A DNA stretch of 64,000 nt from Sepiola atlantica (Eukaryota; Mollusca; Cephalopoda; Sepiida; Sepiolidae). Under the pieces are notes generated by a model. That model was given only the letters and a program-made list of their open reading frames with translations, was not told the origin of the DNA and made no database searches. The translations under genes and the position numbers were made by a program. Positions within the stretch are counted from its first letter, which is position 1, and every line of letters begins with the position of its first letter. The stretch lies in NCBI GenBank assembly GCA_963556195.1, contig OY744532.1, positions 105,169,083-105,233,082 of the forward strand, given 5' to 3'. Below, in pieces: positions 42,110-54,622 of the stretch.

Positions 42110-42240
42110 GAACACCAATAAATTAAAGACTGTTTGACATTAATGATTTAAACTTGGACATGTCAGGCATAGACTTAAGTTCCTGTGTAGCTAATATGGT
42201 TTGAGGTTAGATAAAGTTTTCTGAATTTTATTATCATGAT
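42110..42240 (+). repeat. Dispersed repeat, copy 1 (shared with 56130-56255)
   Basis: Shares AAAGACTGTTTGACATT, GTCAGGCATAGACTTAAG and GAATTTTATTA segments, in order, with 56130-56255. Confidence 0.6.
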
Positions 42241-42249
42241 TCCTTTTTG

Positions 42250-42521
42250 GCAGGTCACCAACATCGACGGTGAATTTTTTACTCTCGATCTTGCAAATTC
42301 TCTAATTAGCAGTTACTCTAAGCCAATCAGAGAAGCAAGAATATTCATATTCATTCATTTCAGCGCATACTATAAAAACCAAAACACACAGTTTTTTGTT
42401 CCCTTTTTTATTGTTTTTTTCCACAGACAACACAGGCAAGCGCACGTCTCAATTTACTCTAGACCATTTAGGGTGAAAGGCTCTCCACAAACACAACTAA
42501 ACTTCTGTATGTTCAGCGAAG

Positions 42522-42554
<33 letters not shown>

Positions 42555-42880
42555 GCCGCTCACCAGCGCATATATACAGTTCGTACATACACTCTCTCAC
42601 CAACAAAACAGGCACGCTAATATACACACACATCACCATGCCTATCCCATTTACACACAGGTAAACGCACATAGAGACAGCAGAAATGAATATGTATTAA
42701 ATTTTTTCTCGCATATAAAGCATCTTTTTTCACTCGGAACGTTCCTTTCTCGTTTTTGAACCCCCATTCTTTACCGAACTATATTTTCGATTGTTTAACA
42801 AGTTGTCAATTAAAAATTAATTATTTTTGTATGGATAGACATTTTCTCATGTGATAATATCATATCTTCAACAACCTTGA
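42250..42880 (+). mobile_element. Dispersed ~600-bp repeat (possible solo LTR), copy 1
   Basis: Colinear with 51515-52080. Shared landmarks are an ATACTATAAAAACC TATA-like box, ACAGGCACGCTAAT, GGAACGTTC, AACAAGTTGTCAA and TATGGATAGACATT. A TATA-like box inside a ~600-bp repeat without coding sequence would fit a solo LTR, but I could not define its ends. Confidence 0.5.
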
Positions 42881-43244
42881 ATTTATAATCCTACTGGGGG
42901 TCCCTTAGAAACTAATTTTTCAATTTTTTGCTCTCATATTTCTATTTATTTATTTTTTGGATTTCCTTCTCCTGGCAATTATATTTCCGTATTCATTTGT
43001 AATTCTATCTCCGATGTGAATGCATCTTTTATTCCTCTTGGCTTTTGCATACTTGAAAAAGGAAAATGATACACCGAAACGTCATATTGAATGGATAAAA
43101 GATTTTCAAATAAAAAGATCTCTAGTCATTTTTATAACATAGTAGAAGGTAGAACTGGCGTTGTCCGGTAACGAGTCGGCACCTCTGCATACTCATCTTC
43201 CAATATTCGGACCCTATATTATCACTTTTTAATGTTCTGTTAAG
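42881..43244. other. No recognisable gene
   Basis: No coding similarity. A ribozyme look-alike near 43060 was rejected. Confidence 0.45.
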
Positions 43245-44150
43245 GGTTTCTTCTTTATTTACGTCATTTATTTATTTTTATCATCTCCTTAAAGCGTCTA
43301 CTACTACTGCTGCCGCTACTACTACAACTTTCCTTTTGGCTAAGATCAAAGTGTAGTATCTGTTCCGATGGATACTGCACTGTAAACTGGTATTGTCTTG
43401 GCCTTCGGGGCTTGATTTACGCCGGTCTATGGGTCTGTCCTGTGCAGTTCTAGGAGGTCCACCCTCCCAGGCTTCGCCTCCCCTCTTTGAGGTGGAGTAA
43501 GTGTATTGCTTACTGCCTGAGGCGCCTCTACCGGGGAATGCCGACGGGGCTGTCCATGCAATTTTTAAACCCCACTGTCCCGACCCAACCTTGGGTCACA
43601 TCTTACTTGTGGAAGTAAGATAAAATTGGCCTTGTGCCTAACTCCTGGAGAGGAGTAAATCAATACTACTACAACTTTAGTATGTTGCTCTACTTTTTTA
43701 TTTACATCATTTATGTCATCCTTTAAGCTTCTACTACTACTACTAATATTGCTACTATTACTTCAACTTTAGTATTTTGCTTTTCTTCTTTATTTATGTC
43801 ATTTACTTATTCTATCTCATCCCCTTTAAGCTGCTTCAACTACTACTACAACAACTTCATTATCTTGCTTTTCTTTATTTATTTACGTTATTTATTTATT
43901 TTCACCATCCCTTTAAGCTGATTCTATTTCTTAGACTACTAATAGTACTTTAGTATGTTGTGTTCTTCTTTATTTACGTCATTTACTAATTTATGGCATC
44001 CTCTTTAAGATGCTTCTACTACTATTACTAAAACTTTAGTATCTTGCTTTTCCATCTTTATTTACGTTATTTATTTATTTACATCATCCTTGTTAAGCTT
44101 CTCCTACGATTACAACTACTAATATTACTTTAGTTTGTAGCTTTTTCCTT
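43245..44150. repeat. ~95-bp minisatellite, interrupted by a SINE
   Basis: Units contain a CTTTATTTACGTCATTTATTTAT block and a (TAC)n block (CTACTACTACTACAACTTTAG). They start near 43247, 43690, 43785, 43860, 43965 and 44055. Removing the SINE and one target duplication restores a 95-bp spacing. Confidence 0.8.
43332..43663 (+). mobile_element. U2 snRNA-headed SINE, copy 3 (longest head)
   Basis: Full-length-looking copy between 15-bp target-site duplications TACTACTACAACTTT (43317-43331 and 43664-43678). It starts CCTTTTGGCTAAGATCAAAG and continues GTGTAGTATCTGTTC. This is U2 snRNA from about nucleotide 13 to 45, including the GUAGUA branch-site-recognition segment, with one extra A. The body then diverges from U2. 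Confidence 0.9.
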
Positions 44151-44929
44151 TGTTTTCGACATGATAAATCATATATACTATGTGTACGTGTTATATGTAG
44201 TTAAGTCTTATCTAAAAGCAATTTCTCTGAAATTATTCTGACTAATCTAAGGAATCTTGAAAAATTTCACGCTATGTTTTGGATTTATTTTGTGCATTGG
44301 TGTTTTTTAAGTATTTTTTTATTTAGTTAAATCAATATCTTTTCATTTATTTAGTTTTGCCGCAAGAATGTGTTCCCAGTGAACTTTTTGTTAAAGTCGT
44401 TATTATTAAAGACCTTCTTAAGATAACTTTGCTGAAATTTGATGTTGAAAAAAAAATAAAGCGTTTACAAAAAATTATTCTGTAGAAAATAATTATGATC
44501 AACTTAATTAAAAATCATCTTGAAGTGTTTTAGACAAATATGTCTGGATGAATAACATTGATTTTATTAGAAATCGCTATCTAGATAGTATTGATAATGG
44601 TTTTGGGAAATAGTTATTACTAGTGATACCCGTGGAAATTAAACAGTTGCCTCCTTCATCTGTTGCATATTGCTTCAGTGAATTCTATAGACGTACGGCG
44701 CGAACGCAGACCCCACACTATTATTGTAACACATTTGTTAACACTGAAACATAGTTATCGAATACAGTAGTTAATGTTGTTTCAGAATATATCTGGGCAT
44801 GAGGTCTATATATTAAACCCTTGTCGGAGTATATATCCATTTAATAGATGTCTGGCACAAACGCAGACCCCACAATATTATTGTACCCTCTTTGGACAGA
44901 ACAATAATTGCAAACGTAAAAACATCCCT
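44151..44929. other. No gene; short duplicated segment
   Basis: A ~35-bp block (AACGCAGACCCCACA-TATTATTGTA) occurs twice, near 44703 and 44859. Otherwise unassigned. Confidence 0.5.
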
Positions 44930-45308
44930 TACTTTGTGCAATAGAAGGTCGTAGTTATTGTCCTTTCTAATAATCCTCTGAACAGAGTCAATTAGAGTTT
45001 TATACCTTGTGTAATTTTCAGATTATACATCTGTAAACCTAGTTATTGTCCTATCTAATAATCATCTAAACAAGGTCTATTAGAGTTATTTCCCCTGTGT
45101 AGTTATAAGATTGTACAACTTTAAAACCAGTTATTGTCTTATCTTATTATCATCTAAACTGGGTTAATTAACGTTATCTGACCTGTGTAATTATCAGATT
45201 ATACAACTGTTAACCCAATTATTGTGCTATCTTATTATCATCTAAACATAGTCAATTAGAGTTATCTCCCCAAAGTAATAAAATTATAAATCTTTAAACA
45301 CAGTGATT

Positions 45309-45578
45309 TTTTTTTTTTTTATTTACTCCTCCCGGAGTTAGGCACAAGGCCAGTTTTATCTTACTCCCACAAGTAAGATGTGACCACAGCTTGGGTCGAG
45401 TAAGTGGGGTTAAAAGCCAGCGCTCGAGAGGTGAGCACTCTGGCCATTTAAAAATTGCCTGGGCAGCCCCGTCGGCATTCCCCGGTAGGGGCGCCTCAGA
45501 CAGTAAGCAATAAACTTACTCCTCCCCAAAGAGGGGAGGCAAAGCCTGGGAGGGTGGACCTCCTAGAACTGCACAGAT
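45309..45578 (-). mobile_element. U2-headed SINE, copy 4 (5'-truncated)
   Basis: Minus orientation, with a T run at its left (45307-45320; the A tail) and the body reaching only to CTGCACAG, so the U2 head is absent. A TGATT on both sides may be a short target duplication. Confidence 0.8.
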
Positions 45579-47419
45579 GATTGTTCTACTACCATAAACA
45601 GAGTCAATTAAGGGGGATCTCCCCTGTGTAATTATGCGATTATACAACTGTAAAAAGAGTCAAAACATTATCTGCTCTGTGTAATTATGAAATTATACAA
45701 CTGGAAATAAAGTTATTTTCCTAATTATCGTCTACAATGAGTCAATTAGAATAATCTCCCTTGTGTAATTATCAGATCATACAATTATAAACCCAGATAT
45801 TGTCCTATCGAATTATAATATAAAAGAGTAAATTAGAGTTATCGCCCCTAAGTAATAATAAAACTATAAAATTGTACTCTCAGTGATTGTTTTATTAGAT
45901 TACAATCTCAACAAAGTCAATTAGAGTAATCTCTCTTGTGTAATTATTAGATCATACAATTGTAAACCCAGATATTGTCCTATCGAATTATAATATAAAA
46001 GAGTAAATTCGAGTTATCGCCCCTAAGTAACAATAAAACTATAAGATTGTACTCTCAGTGGTTGTTTTATTAGATTACAATCTCAACAAATGAGTCAATT
46101 AGAGTAATCTCTCCTAAAAAGTCATACGATCATAAAACTGAAAACACAGTGATTGAATTATCTAATTATCATATAAACAGAGTACATTAGAATCATCTCG
46201 CTTAAGTAATAATACGTTTATCAGACTGTTAACTTAGTTATTGTCTTATCTAATGATCATCGATGCAGAATGAATTAGAATTATCTCTACTGGTAGTTAT
46301 TAGATTATACAAGTATAAACCTAGTTATTGTCCTATTTAATGATTATCTAAACCTAGTCAATTAGAGTTATTTCCCCTGGTCCTACCTAATTATCATCTA
46401 AACAGAGTCAATTTGTGTTGCCTTCCCTGTGTAATTATCAGATTATACAACTGTAAACGCAGTTATGGTAACACTTAATTATAATCGAACCCGTCAATTA
46501 GGGTAATCTCCCCTGTGTAAGTATCAGATTATACAACTGTAAATCCAGGTCTTGTTCTACCTAATTATCATCTATATCAACGTATATTTGAAATTTCTCC
46601 CCTGGTAATTATCAGATTATACAACTGTACCCCTCTTATTATCCTATCTAATTAACACCAAAACATGGTTAATTAGAGTAATCTCCCGTGTGGAATTATC
46701 TAATTATACAACTTCAAACACAGTTATTGGCCTATCTAATTATCATCAAAACAGAGTCAATATCTTATATCCCCTGTGTAATTATAAAATTGTACAACTG
46801 GAAATCAAGTTATTATCCTATCGAATTATCATCTAAACATAGTCAATGAGAGTTACTTAGTAATTGACTTATCTAATTATCATCTAACAAAGCCAATTAG
46901 AGTTATCTCCCCTAAGGAATAACAAGATTATAAAAATGTATACCTAGTGATTGTCTTATGTAGTTATAATCATAACTGAGTCACTTAGAGTTATTTCCCT
47001 GTGTAATTATCAGATCATACAACTGAAAACCCAGTTATTGTCCTATTGGATTATCATTTGGACAGAGTCAATGAGAGTAATCTCCCCTGTGTAATTATCA
47101 GATTATACAACTGAAACCCCAGTTATTGTCCAATCTTCTTATCATAAAAACAGTGTCAATTAGAGTAATCTCCCTTGTATAATTAACAGATTATACAACT
47201 GTAAATCCAGATATTGTTTGATCTAATTATCATCTGAACAGAGTAAATAAAACTTATTTCCCTTAAGACAGTAAACGCAGTCATTGTGTCATCGAATTAT
47301 GACGTAAACAGAGTCAATCAGAGTTATCTTATCTAAGAAATAATCAAATTATAAAACTGTAAACCTAGTTATTGTCTTGTCTAATTATCACCGAAACAGA
47401 GTAAATAACAGTTTTTTTT

Positions 47420-47716
47420 ACCCCGGCTAATACATCGGTATCGTCCGGGCCTTCTGGTCTGGATTTACGCTTGTCTATCGGTTGTCCGTCCTCTGCAGTT
47501 CTAGGAGGTGCACTCTCCCAGGCTTTGCCTTCTCACCCTTTGAGAGGGGGTTAGTTTATTGCTAATAGCCTGAGGCGCCCCTACCGAGGACTGCCGACGA
47601 GGCTGCCCAGGCAATTTTTAATGACCAGAGCGCTCAAATTCTCGGGCGCTGGTTTTTTAATTCCCACTTTCCCGACCTTATGTCACATCTTACCTTGTGG
47701 GAGGAAGATAAATATC
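47420..47716 (+). mobile_element. U2-headed SINE, copy 5 (head lost)
   Basis: Flanked by a 13-bp target-site duplication, AACAG followed by eight T (47407-47419 and 47717-47729). The body aligns from the GGTATCGTCCGGGCCTTCTGG region onward. The first part is diverged or truncated. It contains GCCTGAGGCGCCCC and the GGGAGGAAGATAAATATC end. Confidence 0.85.
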
Positions 47717-48210
47717 AACAGTTTTTTTTCTCCTAAGGAACAATAACATTATAGAACTGAAAGCACAGTCATCGTTTTATCTAATTGTCATTTAAAGTCA
47801 TCTCCCCCCAAGTAATAATACGTTTATCAAGCAGCGATTGTCTTATCTAATTATTATCTAAACAGAGTCAATCAAGGTTTTCTCGCGTGGTAATTATCGG
47901 ATTATACAACTGTACACCCAGTTATTGTCCTGTCTAAACAGGGTAAATAAAACTTGTCCTTCCTAAGTAATAATAGGGTTTTAAAACTGTAAACCCAGTT
48001 ATCATCCTTTCTAATTATAATCTAAACAGTGTCAATAAGACTTATCCCTTTAAGTAATAATAAGATTATAAGACTGTATACTCATTGATTAACTTATCTA
48101 ATTATCATCTAAACTGAATCAATTAGAATTATCTTCCCTGTGTACCTATCGGATTATACAACTGTAAACAGTTATTGCCCTATTTAATCATCATCTAAAC
48201 AGAGTCAATG

Positions 48211-48540
48211 TAGGACAGTAAAAAGTGGGCCTTGAGTTTATTGTCGGCAGCTTTATTTTTGACTTTGTTGTAATATTTATTTTACCTTTTTTAATCAAGT
48301 GGCTTCATGCCTTGTCTGGAGCGACTTCCATGAAAAAAATACATACAAATATTATTTTACATTTGATCATGTTGCCTTTCAGTTTTGAATCTAAGGTTTT
48401 TGTTCTTTTTTTTTCAATATACACAACTAAATAAAAAGATAGACTTTTCGCCTGAGGAGATCTTAGTTTTTAATAAATACGGATCAAAACATCCTCATGT
48501 CCGTGTCGGCAGTGTCAATGTCTGCATAAATAAAAAGAAT
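48211..48540. other. No recognisable gene
   Basis: A 69-codon hydrophobic frame is present but without similarity. Confidence 0.45.
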
Positions 48541-48544
48541 AGTA

Positions 48545-48639
<95 letters not shown>

Positions 48640-48664
48640 GTTGAGAGAAATTAATAAATAAATA

Positions 48665-48720
<56 letters not shown>
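48541..48720. repeat. (AAT)n(TA)n(GA)n microsatellites
   Basis: (AAT)n at 48545-48585, (TA)n at 48586-48632 and 48665-48684, and (GA)n at 48685-48732. Confidence 0.95.
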
Positions 48721-48721
<1 letters not shown>

Positions 48722-50389
48722 AGAGAGAGAGAATAAAGTTATGAAATTATTTTTTCAGTTCCAAACAATTCAAAGTCAACAATGATTAGGCGTACGATTG
48801 TTTCTAAGACGATTAAGAAAAACTTTGTTTTGGTATTTTTTTTCTTTTTCAAGTTTATACTTTTGACTTTAATTTCATTAATTTTCTTCGGGGAGGGTAG
48901 ATTCTTGAATCTTATTGGCTAGGATTTCATTGGATGTTTTGCTCCACTTTTCAAGCTTTTAGTAGTGGTAGCAAAACAATAGCACCTTCTTTTGTGCAAC
49001 AGTCCATCGTTGGGCTTTTAAGCCTCTTATATTTCTATTTTTTGCTGCATTTAATGGAGATAGGGGGTCAGGACGTTTTGTCTCAATGTCTGATGGCTGA
49101 CCATGGTTGGCCTCTGTCATGGCTGGAGCACCATTTCCAGAGGTAGGAAAGTTGACGCCATTGCTAACATCTTCCCGCTAGGTGTATGCACGGGTTGATG
49201 GGCCATTTTTATTCTGCGTGCCGGTCTGCCAGTATTTATTTTCGTTTTTATTAATATTTTTTATTATTCATTTCCTCCTTGCTTACGGCTTCTAATTCAT
49301 TATTCGAAACTGCCCTCTATTAATAAAGGGGGTGCCCCCGTCCGCAATTCGGGAGACGTGCTGGGTGGCTTGAGGAGACAGCACGACATTTTTAGTAAAT
49401 ATTTTGTCAGGGTTTACTTCAAATAAAAAGTATCCTCATGTCAGAGTCTCTGAAAAACCCTTGTACAGAGAGACCGAAGACATCCGATGGTGGTGTCTAG
49501 TAGGCATTCAGATCATCCCCAGTAGGCATTCAAGTCCTATGTATGTGTTGTGTGAAATAACAGAAACAGGGTATTATATATTTGTTTACAAAACATACAT
49601 CTATACTATTTATAAAGACCCGCGCAACCCGTGTAAAATCCACAGTTTTAAACACCAATCTTCATAATTTAGTGTTAAGAATAATATTATTTTTGAAATA
49701 ATAAATTTATGTTATTCTCAATCCTATTAAGAAAAAAGTGATTCTTACTTCTCCCGTAAAAATAGTTGTCATAGTCAGTTATATACTATTTAAATAAATA
49801 AAACGAATATGTATTTTATTTCTTTTTATATTTTGTAGTTGTAGCAAATGAATTGTTTTATTACTGTAAAAATAATTGCTTGGTACATATTTTTTTTTAA
49901 TTATTTATTTTAAATCGTACTGTTTTGGTTGACGCGACGACATGATTTGACTTTTTTAACAATTTATTTTAAATGGCTAAAAGTTGGATTTGTTTAACTT
50001 AGCAAAATCAGATTAATCACCGAATAACATGATCAATTTTGTGTGTGTGAAAAGTTATAACGTACGTACGAACATGAAATGTGTTAACGTATTCTTATAT
50101 AGATGTAAAGACATTAAGGATTTGAAGTATAAAAACTTTTACCAAAATGACTGCATTCGGCATTAGATAACCCGAGAAGGATTGATATGCCCAAGAACAA
50201 AAGTATCAACCAACCGGAGGTTTTAGAAAAGGTCGAAAATTAGGAGAGAACATCCCGAATCACTTAAAAGGTAGATGTGGCTTGCCTATCTATGACTAAT
50301 ATAGAGTTGGTATCTATCTAAATCCGAACCTATTTTATTACTTCTATTAAATGTTATTATTTTACTATCTTTCAATGCTCAATTAGGGA
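48721..50389. other. No recognisable gene
   Basis: No coding similarity. A segment near 49418-49450 (AAATAAAAAGTATCCTCATGTC) partly repeats 48478-48505. Confidence 0.45.
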
Positions 50390-50960
50390 GGTTGCAGTGT
50401 AGTATCTATTGTCATGAGACCATCCCCACAAACATTACCTACTCGTTTGGGTGTAGGGTGTGTGTGTTCTGTTGTCATGATACAAGCCTCCTAAGCATCA
50501 CCTCCTCCTTTGGGGGAAAAGGGAGTGTATATATTTTATGTGGTCATAATACCAGCCTCCTAGGTATTACCTTCTCCTTTGGGGGAAAAGGAGGGTATAT
50601 ATGTTTTGTGGTTATAATACCAACCTCCTAGGCATTACCTCCTACTTTTGGGGAAAAGGAAGTGTATATATGTTCTGTGATCATAATACCAACCTCCTGG
50701 GCATTACCTTCTCCTCTTCTTGTTAGACGGTAGTGTCGTATTTGTTCTGTTGTCATTAGACCATCCTCTCGGGAATTACCTACTTGATTTTTAGAGGGGT
50801 AGTGTAGTATTACGTGATCATGAAGCAATCCTCCCAAGCATTACATCCTAATTTGGGGTACATGTAGTATATGTTTGGTTGTCATGATACCATGCTTCCA
50901 GGAATTAGTTCCTTCTTTTGTGGTGCAATGTAGTATATGTTCGTTCTTTATGATACCAAC
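50390..50960. repeat. 69-bp minisatellite
   Basis: About eight units with a GTCATGATACCA-CCTCCTAGGCATTACCT core and a GGGGGAAAAGG-GTGTATAT block. The core CAACCTCC recurs at 50483, 50553, 50621 and 50690. The outer units are diverged. Confidence 0.9.
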
Positions 50961-51514
50961 AAGCTAGCAAAAATATCCAACCGGTGTGGACATTTATTTG
51001 CTCGTATAAATAAGGAATGTAGAAAAAAGGCAGGACACCAGGAATCAGGTGAAAGGAGAGTGATTTAGTATGATTCGAAAATCACCCTCTGTGAGTCTTT
51101 TATGCTAATGTCCGCTTCACATTCTTTCGTCGTTCTTAACAAATCAGCATGTTTCTAAATCGTTAATCGTCTACGAAAGGATTTTACTTTGAAGTTATCG
51201 TCTTTTTGTACTCATAAGTCACCACTTATTAAAGCCAAAAGCCACTCGAGGATGAGAGTTTATGAGATGGATGGATTAACGGCCGAACAATGAAAACTAT
51301 TATGAGAGGATTGAAAATGATTTCGTATTGTTTCAAATACAGCAAATGACAAATAATTTTGTACTTGTATAGCTATGCTGTGTACTTTCTTTGTTACTGC
51401 AAATCTGGGTATATAACACAAACTCAGTTGAACATTGAAAACGACCCTCCACTAACCTTCTTAGAGTGTTGGAAGAAGCAGCAGCAGCGAATGTTGTTTT
51501 ACGTATCGACTCTT
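50961..51514. other. No recognisable gene
   Basis: No similarity found. Confidence 0.45.
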
Positions 51515-52080
51515 CATTGAACAAAAGCTCAAATCAGCTGTTTCTTTCAATCACTCACAGCACAAGAAATATTCACTTCCGTAAATTCGTGCGTACTATA
51601 AAAACACAAACACGTTTTCTGTCTTTTTTTCTGTTTGTCTTCAACAGTTGACGTACGTGAGAATGGCTCTCACAAAATACTATCGGAACATTTTTAGGGG
51701 GAGCATAGTAGCAGACGCAACAAGTGACGTTAACGAACTACACTCTCACACAGAATTTCATGCATACACTCTTTCACATACACTATCTAACTGGCAAAAC
51801 AGACACGCTAATGTACACGAAAATTTACAATGGATAGCCTATTTACACACATTGTAACACAAAAACTTACACAGCGCTAGTTGAAATGAACACGTCTACT
51901 TAAAGTATCTTTACAGACGAGAAAACTTTCCTTAACCGGAAACGTTCAATCTTTACCAATTTTCTATTTTTTTATTGTCTTAACCAGTTGTCAAACAACA
52001 TTGATTACTTTTCTATGGATAGACTTTGTCATTCTTTCATTTGAACATGTCATGTCTTCAACATCAGTGTTTACAAACAT
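51515..52080 (+). mobile_element. Dispersed ~600-bp repeat (possible solo LTR), copy 2
   Basis: Diverged counterpart of 42250-42880, with the same TATA-like GTACTATAAAAACAC box (51593-51607) and the same downstream landmarks (CAGACACGCTAAT, GGAAACGTTC, CCAGTTGTCAA, TATGGATAGACTTT). Confidence 0.5.
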
Positions 52081-52689
52081 AAATCTATGAATGATCCTCT
52101 GGTCGAGGCATACACTTTCTCCTTTATCTGAGAGATTATATAAAAACAAAACGCGGAAGAAGTAATTGAAGTAGAAAACGATCGTTTTTTTCTGAGAACG
52201 AGATTATTATGCAAAAAGACATCCGTAATCGAAAGAGAAACATTAATTCTGTCGGCCAATCATATTTATCGACAATTTTGCCGTTAGACGTCACTATCGT
52301 TCCTTCATCCAAGGATAAGAGACGAGGAGTTCCGACTGGGGAAATACGTTGATGGGCTATCTTAGTAATTCCGAGGGAAAAGTCCGACGACATTGATAAA
52401 TTGGACTGTCTCTCTGAAGATTTCAAAGGGTCGAGAAAAAAGCAGTAAGTTTTCGTAGTGAACTAAAAAGTCTTTCAAGAAGTAAAAAAGTGACTTTTAT
52501 TTTTATTTTTTGTTGTGTTGGAAGGTTGTTTATTTGTTTGTTTTTTTGTTGTTGTTTTCGTTATGGTTTTATACGGGGAGTGTGTTTTCTGTACGTTTCA
52601 TTCTTGTTTGGCTTCGATTTCTGGCGGATCGAACACTCAACATTTTAGTTGGGAATATAGGTACATTATACTTACATGTTTTAAGGCGC
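52081..52689. other. No recognisable gene
   Basis: No coding similarity found. Confidence 0.45.
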
Positions 52690-53240
52690 AATATATTTTC
52701 ACACTTTACTTCATCAGCGTTACATATCCGCAATGTTACATTTCCGTAACTTTACTCTTCCGTGACATTACACACTCTTGGTTCTACCCTTCCATTACGT
52801 TACACTTCCATAACTTTACACTCTGTTATCTTTACACTTTCCTACTTTTACACCCCCCTTAGCGTTACATTTCCTTAACGTTACACTTCCGTGAATTTAC
52901 GCCCTCTTAGTATTACACTTCCATAACGTTACACTTCCGTCACGCCACACTTCCGTGACTTAACATCCTCGTAGCATTACACTTCCGTAACGTTACACTT
53001 CCGTAACGTCACACCTCCGTAACTTAACATTCTCTTAGCGTTACACTTCCGTAACGTTACATTTCCGTAACGCTACACTTCCGTGACTTAACATTCTCTT
53101 AGCATTACACTTCCGTAACGTTACACTTCCGTAACGCCACACTTTAGTGACTTAACATTCTCTTAACGTGACACTTTTGTATCTTTACACTTCCGTAACT
53201 TTACGCCCTCTTTGCGTTAAACTTGCATGTCATTACATTT
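52690..53240. repeat. ~15-bp minisatellite
   Basis: Over 30 variants of CGTTACACTTCCGTAA, with interspersed CGCCACACTTCCGTGACTTAACATTCTCTTAG variants that give a longer higher-order period. Confidence 0.9.
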
Positions 53241-53729
53241 TCTAGAAATTCATATTAATGGATTCACACTTTAAACTCACTTTAGTCATTTTTAAGAATA
53301 TGTTAAAAGAAAGACATTGCTATCTAGAAATAACGAAGTTACTTTTTATTCATTTCCTTTTTCGGTGGAAAAGTTTTTTCGTTTTTGTTGGGTGAGTTAC
53401 GTGGGGGTATGTTTTTGTTATTTTGTTTGAAAACTATTTAGAATCCATGGTCAATCTTACGATCTGCCTGGGTCATATCTATAAATCAATAAAACAGTTA
53501 CAGTCCGAAGTTAATGCCATTGCACACACTGGTACAGACTTTGAAATTTAAAATGGGTGGACACTATTAAATGAATATGCACTAATATAAGTGAATATGC
53601 AGAATGTTATAACAGGTATATTTATCATTTTACTTGTATGGGGTGCCCAAGGGGGCATGATTTCCCTCTCAATTAACAAATTACCTAAAAGTATGTTCAT
53701 CCTCAAAATCTCAACAACTTTAGACGACT
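53241..53729. other. No recognisable gene
   Basis: No similarity found. Confidence 0.45.
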
Positions 53730-53815
53730 TTAAGACGCTTTAGCACCGAAGTTAAACAATGACGACCCTAGTCAGTATCATTTGGGAATACTGGGAGTTG
53801 ATATTCCCTAGAATC
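53730..53815 (+). mobile_element. 5S rRNA-derived fragment
   Basis: The order TTAGCACCGAAGTTAAACAA, then AGTCAGTAT and TTGGGAATACTGGG, follows the internal control region and 3' half of 5S rRNA with many changes. It is a decayed pseudogene or SINE head. Confidence 0.5.
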
Positions 53816-54385
53816 TCCCTTGTTTGGTAGAAGCCGGATATCCGCTAAGGACGAATACCGCATCAGTTAATACCGAATGTCTAGTATAGTATAAGGGTTT
53901 AATTAACACTTTTAAGCCAAATAATACAGTCATGTCAGCTTTATTTTCTGTCCGTTTTAATTATAGTAGTATGCTTTTTATTGACTTGAAGTATTTGGAG
54001 GTCCGATCCTTGACATTTTCAAGCGATCCTTTGGGTGCATGATCCTTCTCGCAACTTTCATCAACCTAATCTGAAAATGTTTAACCTCTTATTTTACTGA
54101 GATGTAAATTATTTTTTAAATATAAAATGATCCTGGCTCTAAAAATTTGAGCAAAATCTGATCATCAATCAATGATAAGTTAACTCCAAAAATTCCAAAA
54201 GCATTGTAATATGTTTTGATTGTTCAAAGTACCCTTCAAGATGATAAGTTAACTTCGAAAATTCGAAAACCATTGTAATATGTTTTGATTATTCGAAGTA
54301 CCTTCGAGATGATAAGTTCATCGATGTGATAATCTTCATTCGTCTTTAACTCAACTTATGTGAGCATCACAGATGCACTTTTTCT
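53816..54385. other. No gene; ~68-bp tandem repeat
   Basis: About 2.3 copies of a 68-bp unit (GATGATAAGTTAACT...AAAATTC...CATTGTAATATGTTTTGATT) lie at 54170-54315. The rest is unassigned. Confidence 0.55.
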
Positions 54386-54387
54386 TA

Positions 54388-54622
54388 TTTTTAATGGAAA
54401 TCGCTCCAGACAAGAAATGAAGCCATTTGATGTAAAAAGCAAAAAAATAAATGCTACTTCAAAGTAAAAAAAATAGTCAACTATAAGTTTTAGATGGATA
54501 GATTTCGACCCAGAAAACAGCAGCCCTTCCCCCTTTGTCAGAAACATCACTCATCGAATGTGAGGACTAAAGGACACAATAAAGGAAGCGAGAGTTACGA
54601 GACTGCCGAAAGTAAACCCAAC
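54388..54622 (+). repeat. Dispersed repeat R3, copy 1
   Basis: Colinear with 60575-60810: ATGGAAATCGCTCCAGACAAG, a CAAAGTAAAAAAAATAG-type run, GAAAACAGCAGCCCTTCC, TTTGTCAGAAACATC and AGCGAGAGTTACGAG. Function unknown. Confidence 0.7.

Larger units (their letters stand above)
44930..48210. repeat. 88-bp diverged tandem array
   Basis: About 30 units built from CAGAGTCAATTAGAGTTATCTCCCCTGTGTAATTATCAGATTATACAACTGTAAACCCAGTTATTG-type blocks, each of about 88 bp (for example GTGTAATTAT at 47001 and 47089). Copies are diverged, with indels. Two U2-SINEs are inserted. Confidence 0.9.

Noticed and set aside
43048..43090. CCGAAACGTC motif after CTTGAAAAAGG
   Set aside because: The conserved CTGANGA core is absent; at most it is a very decayed ribozyme.
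48225..48434. 69-codon hydrophobic frame
   Set aside because: No similarity, T-rich composition and lack of any gene context.
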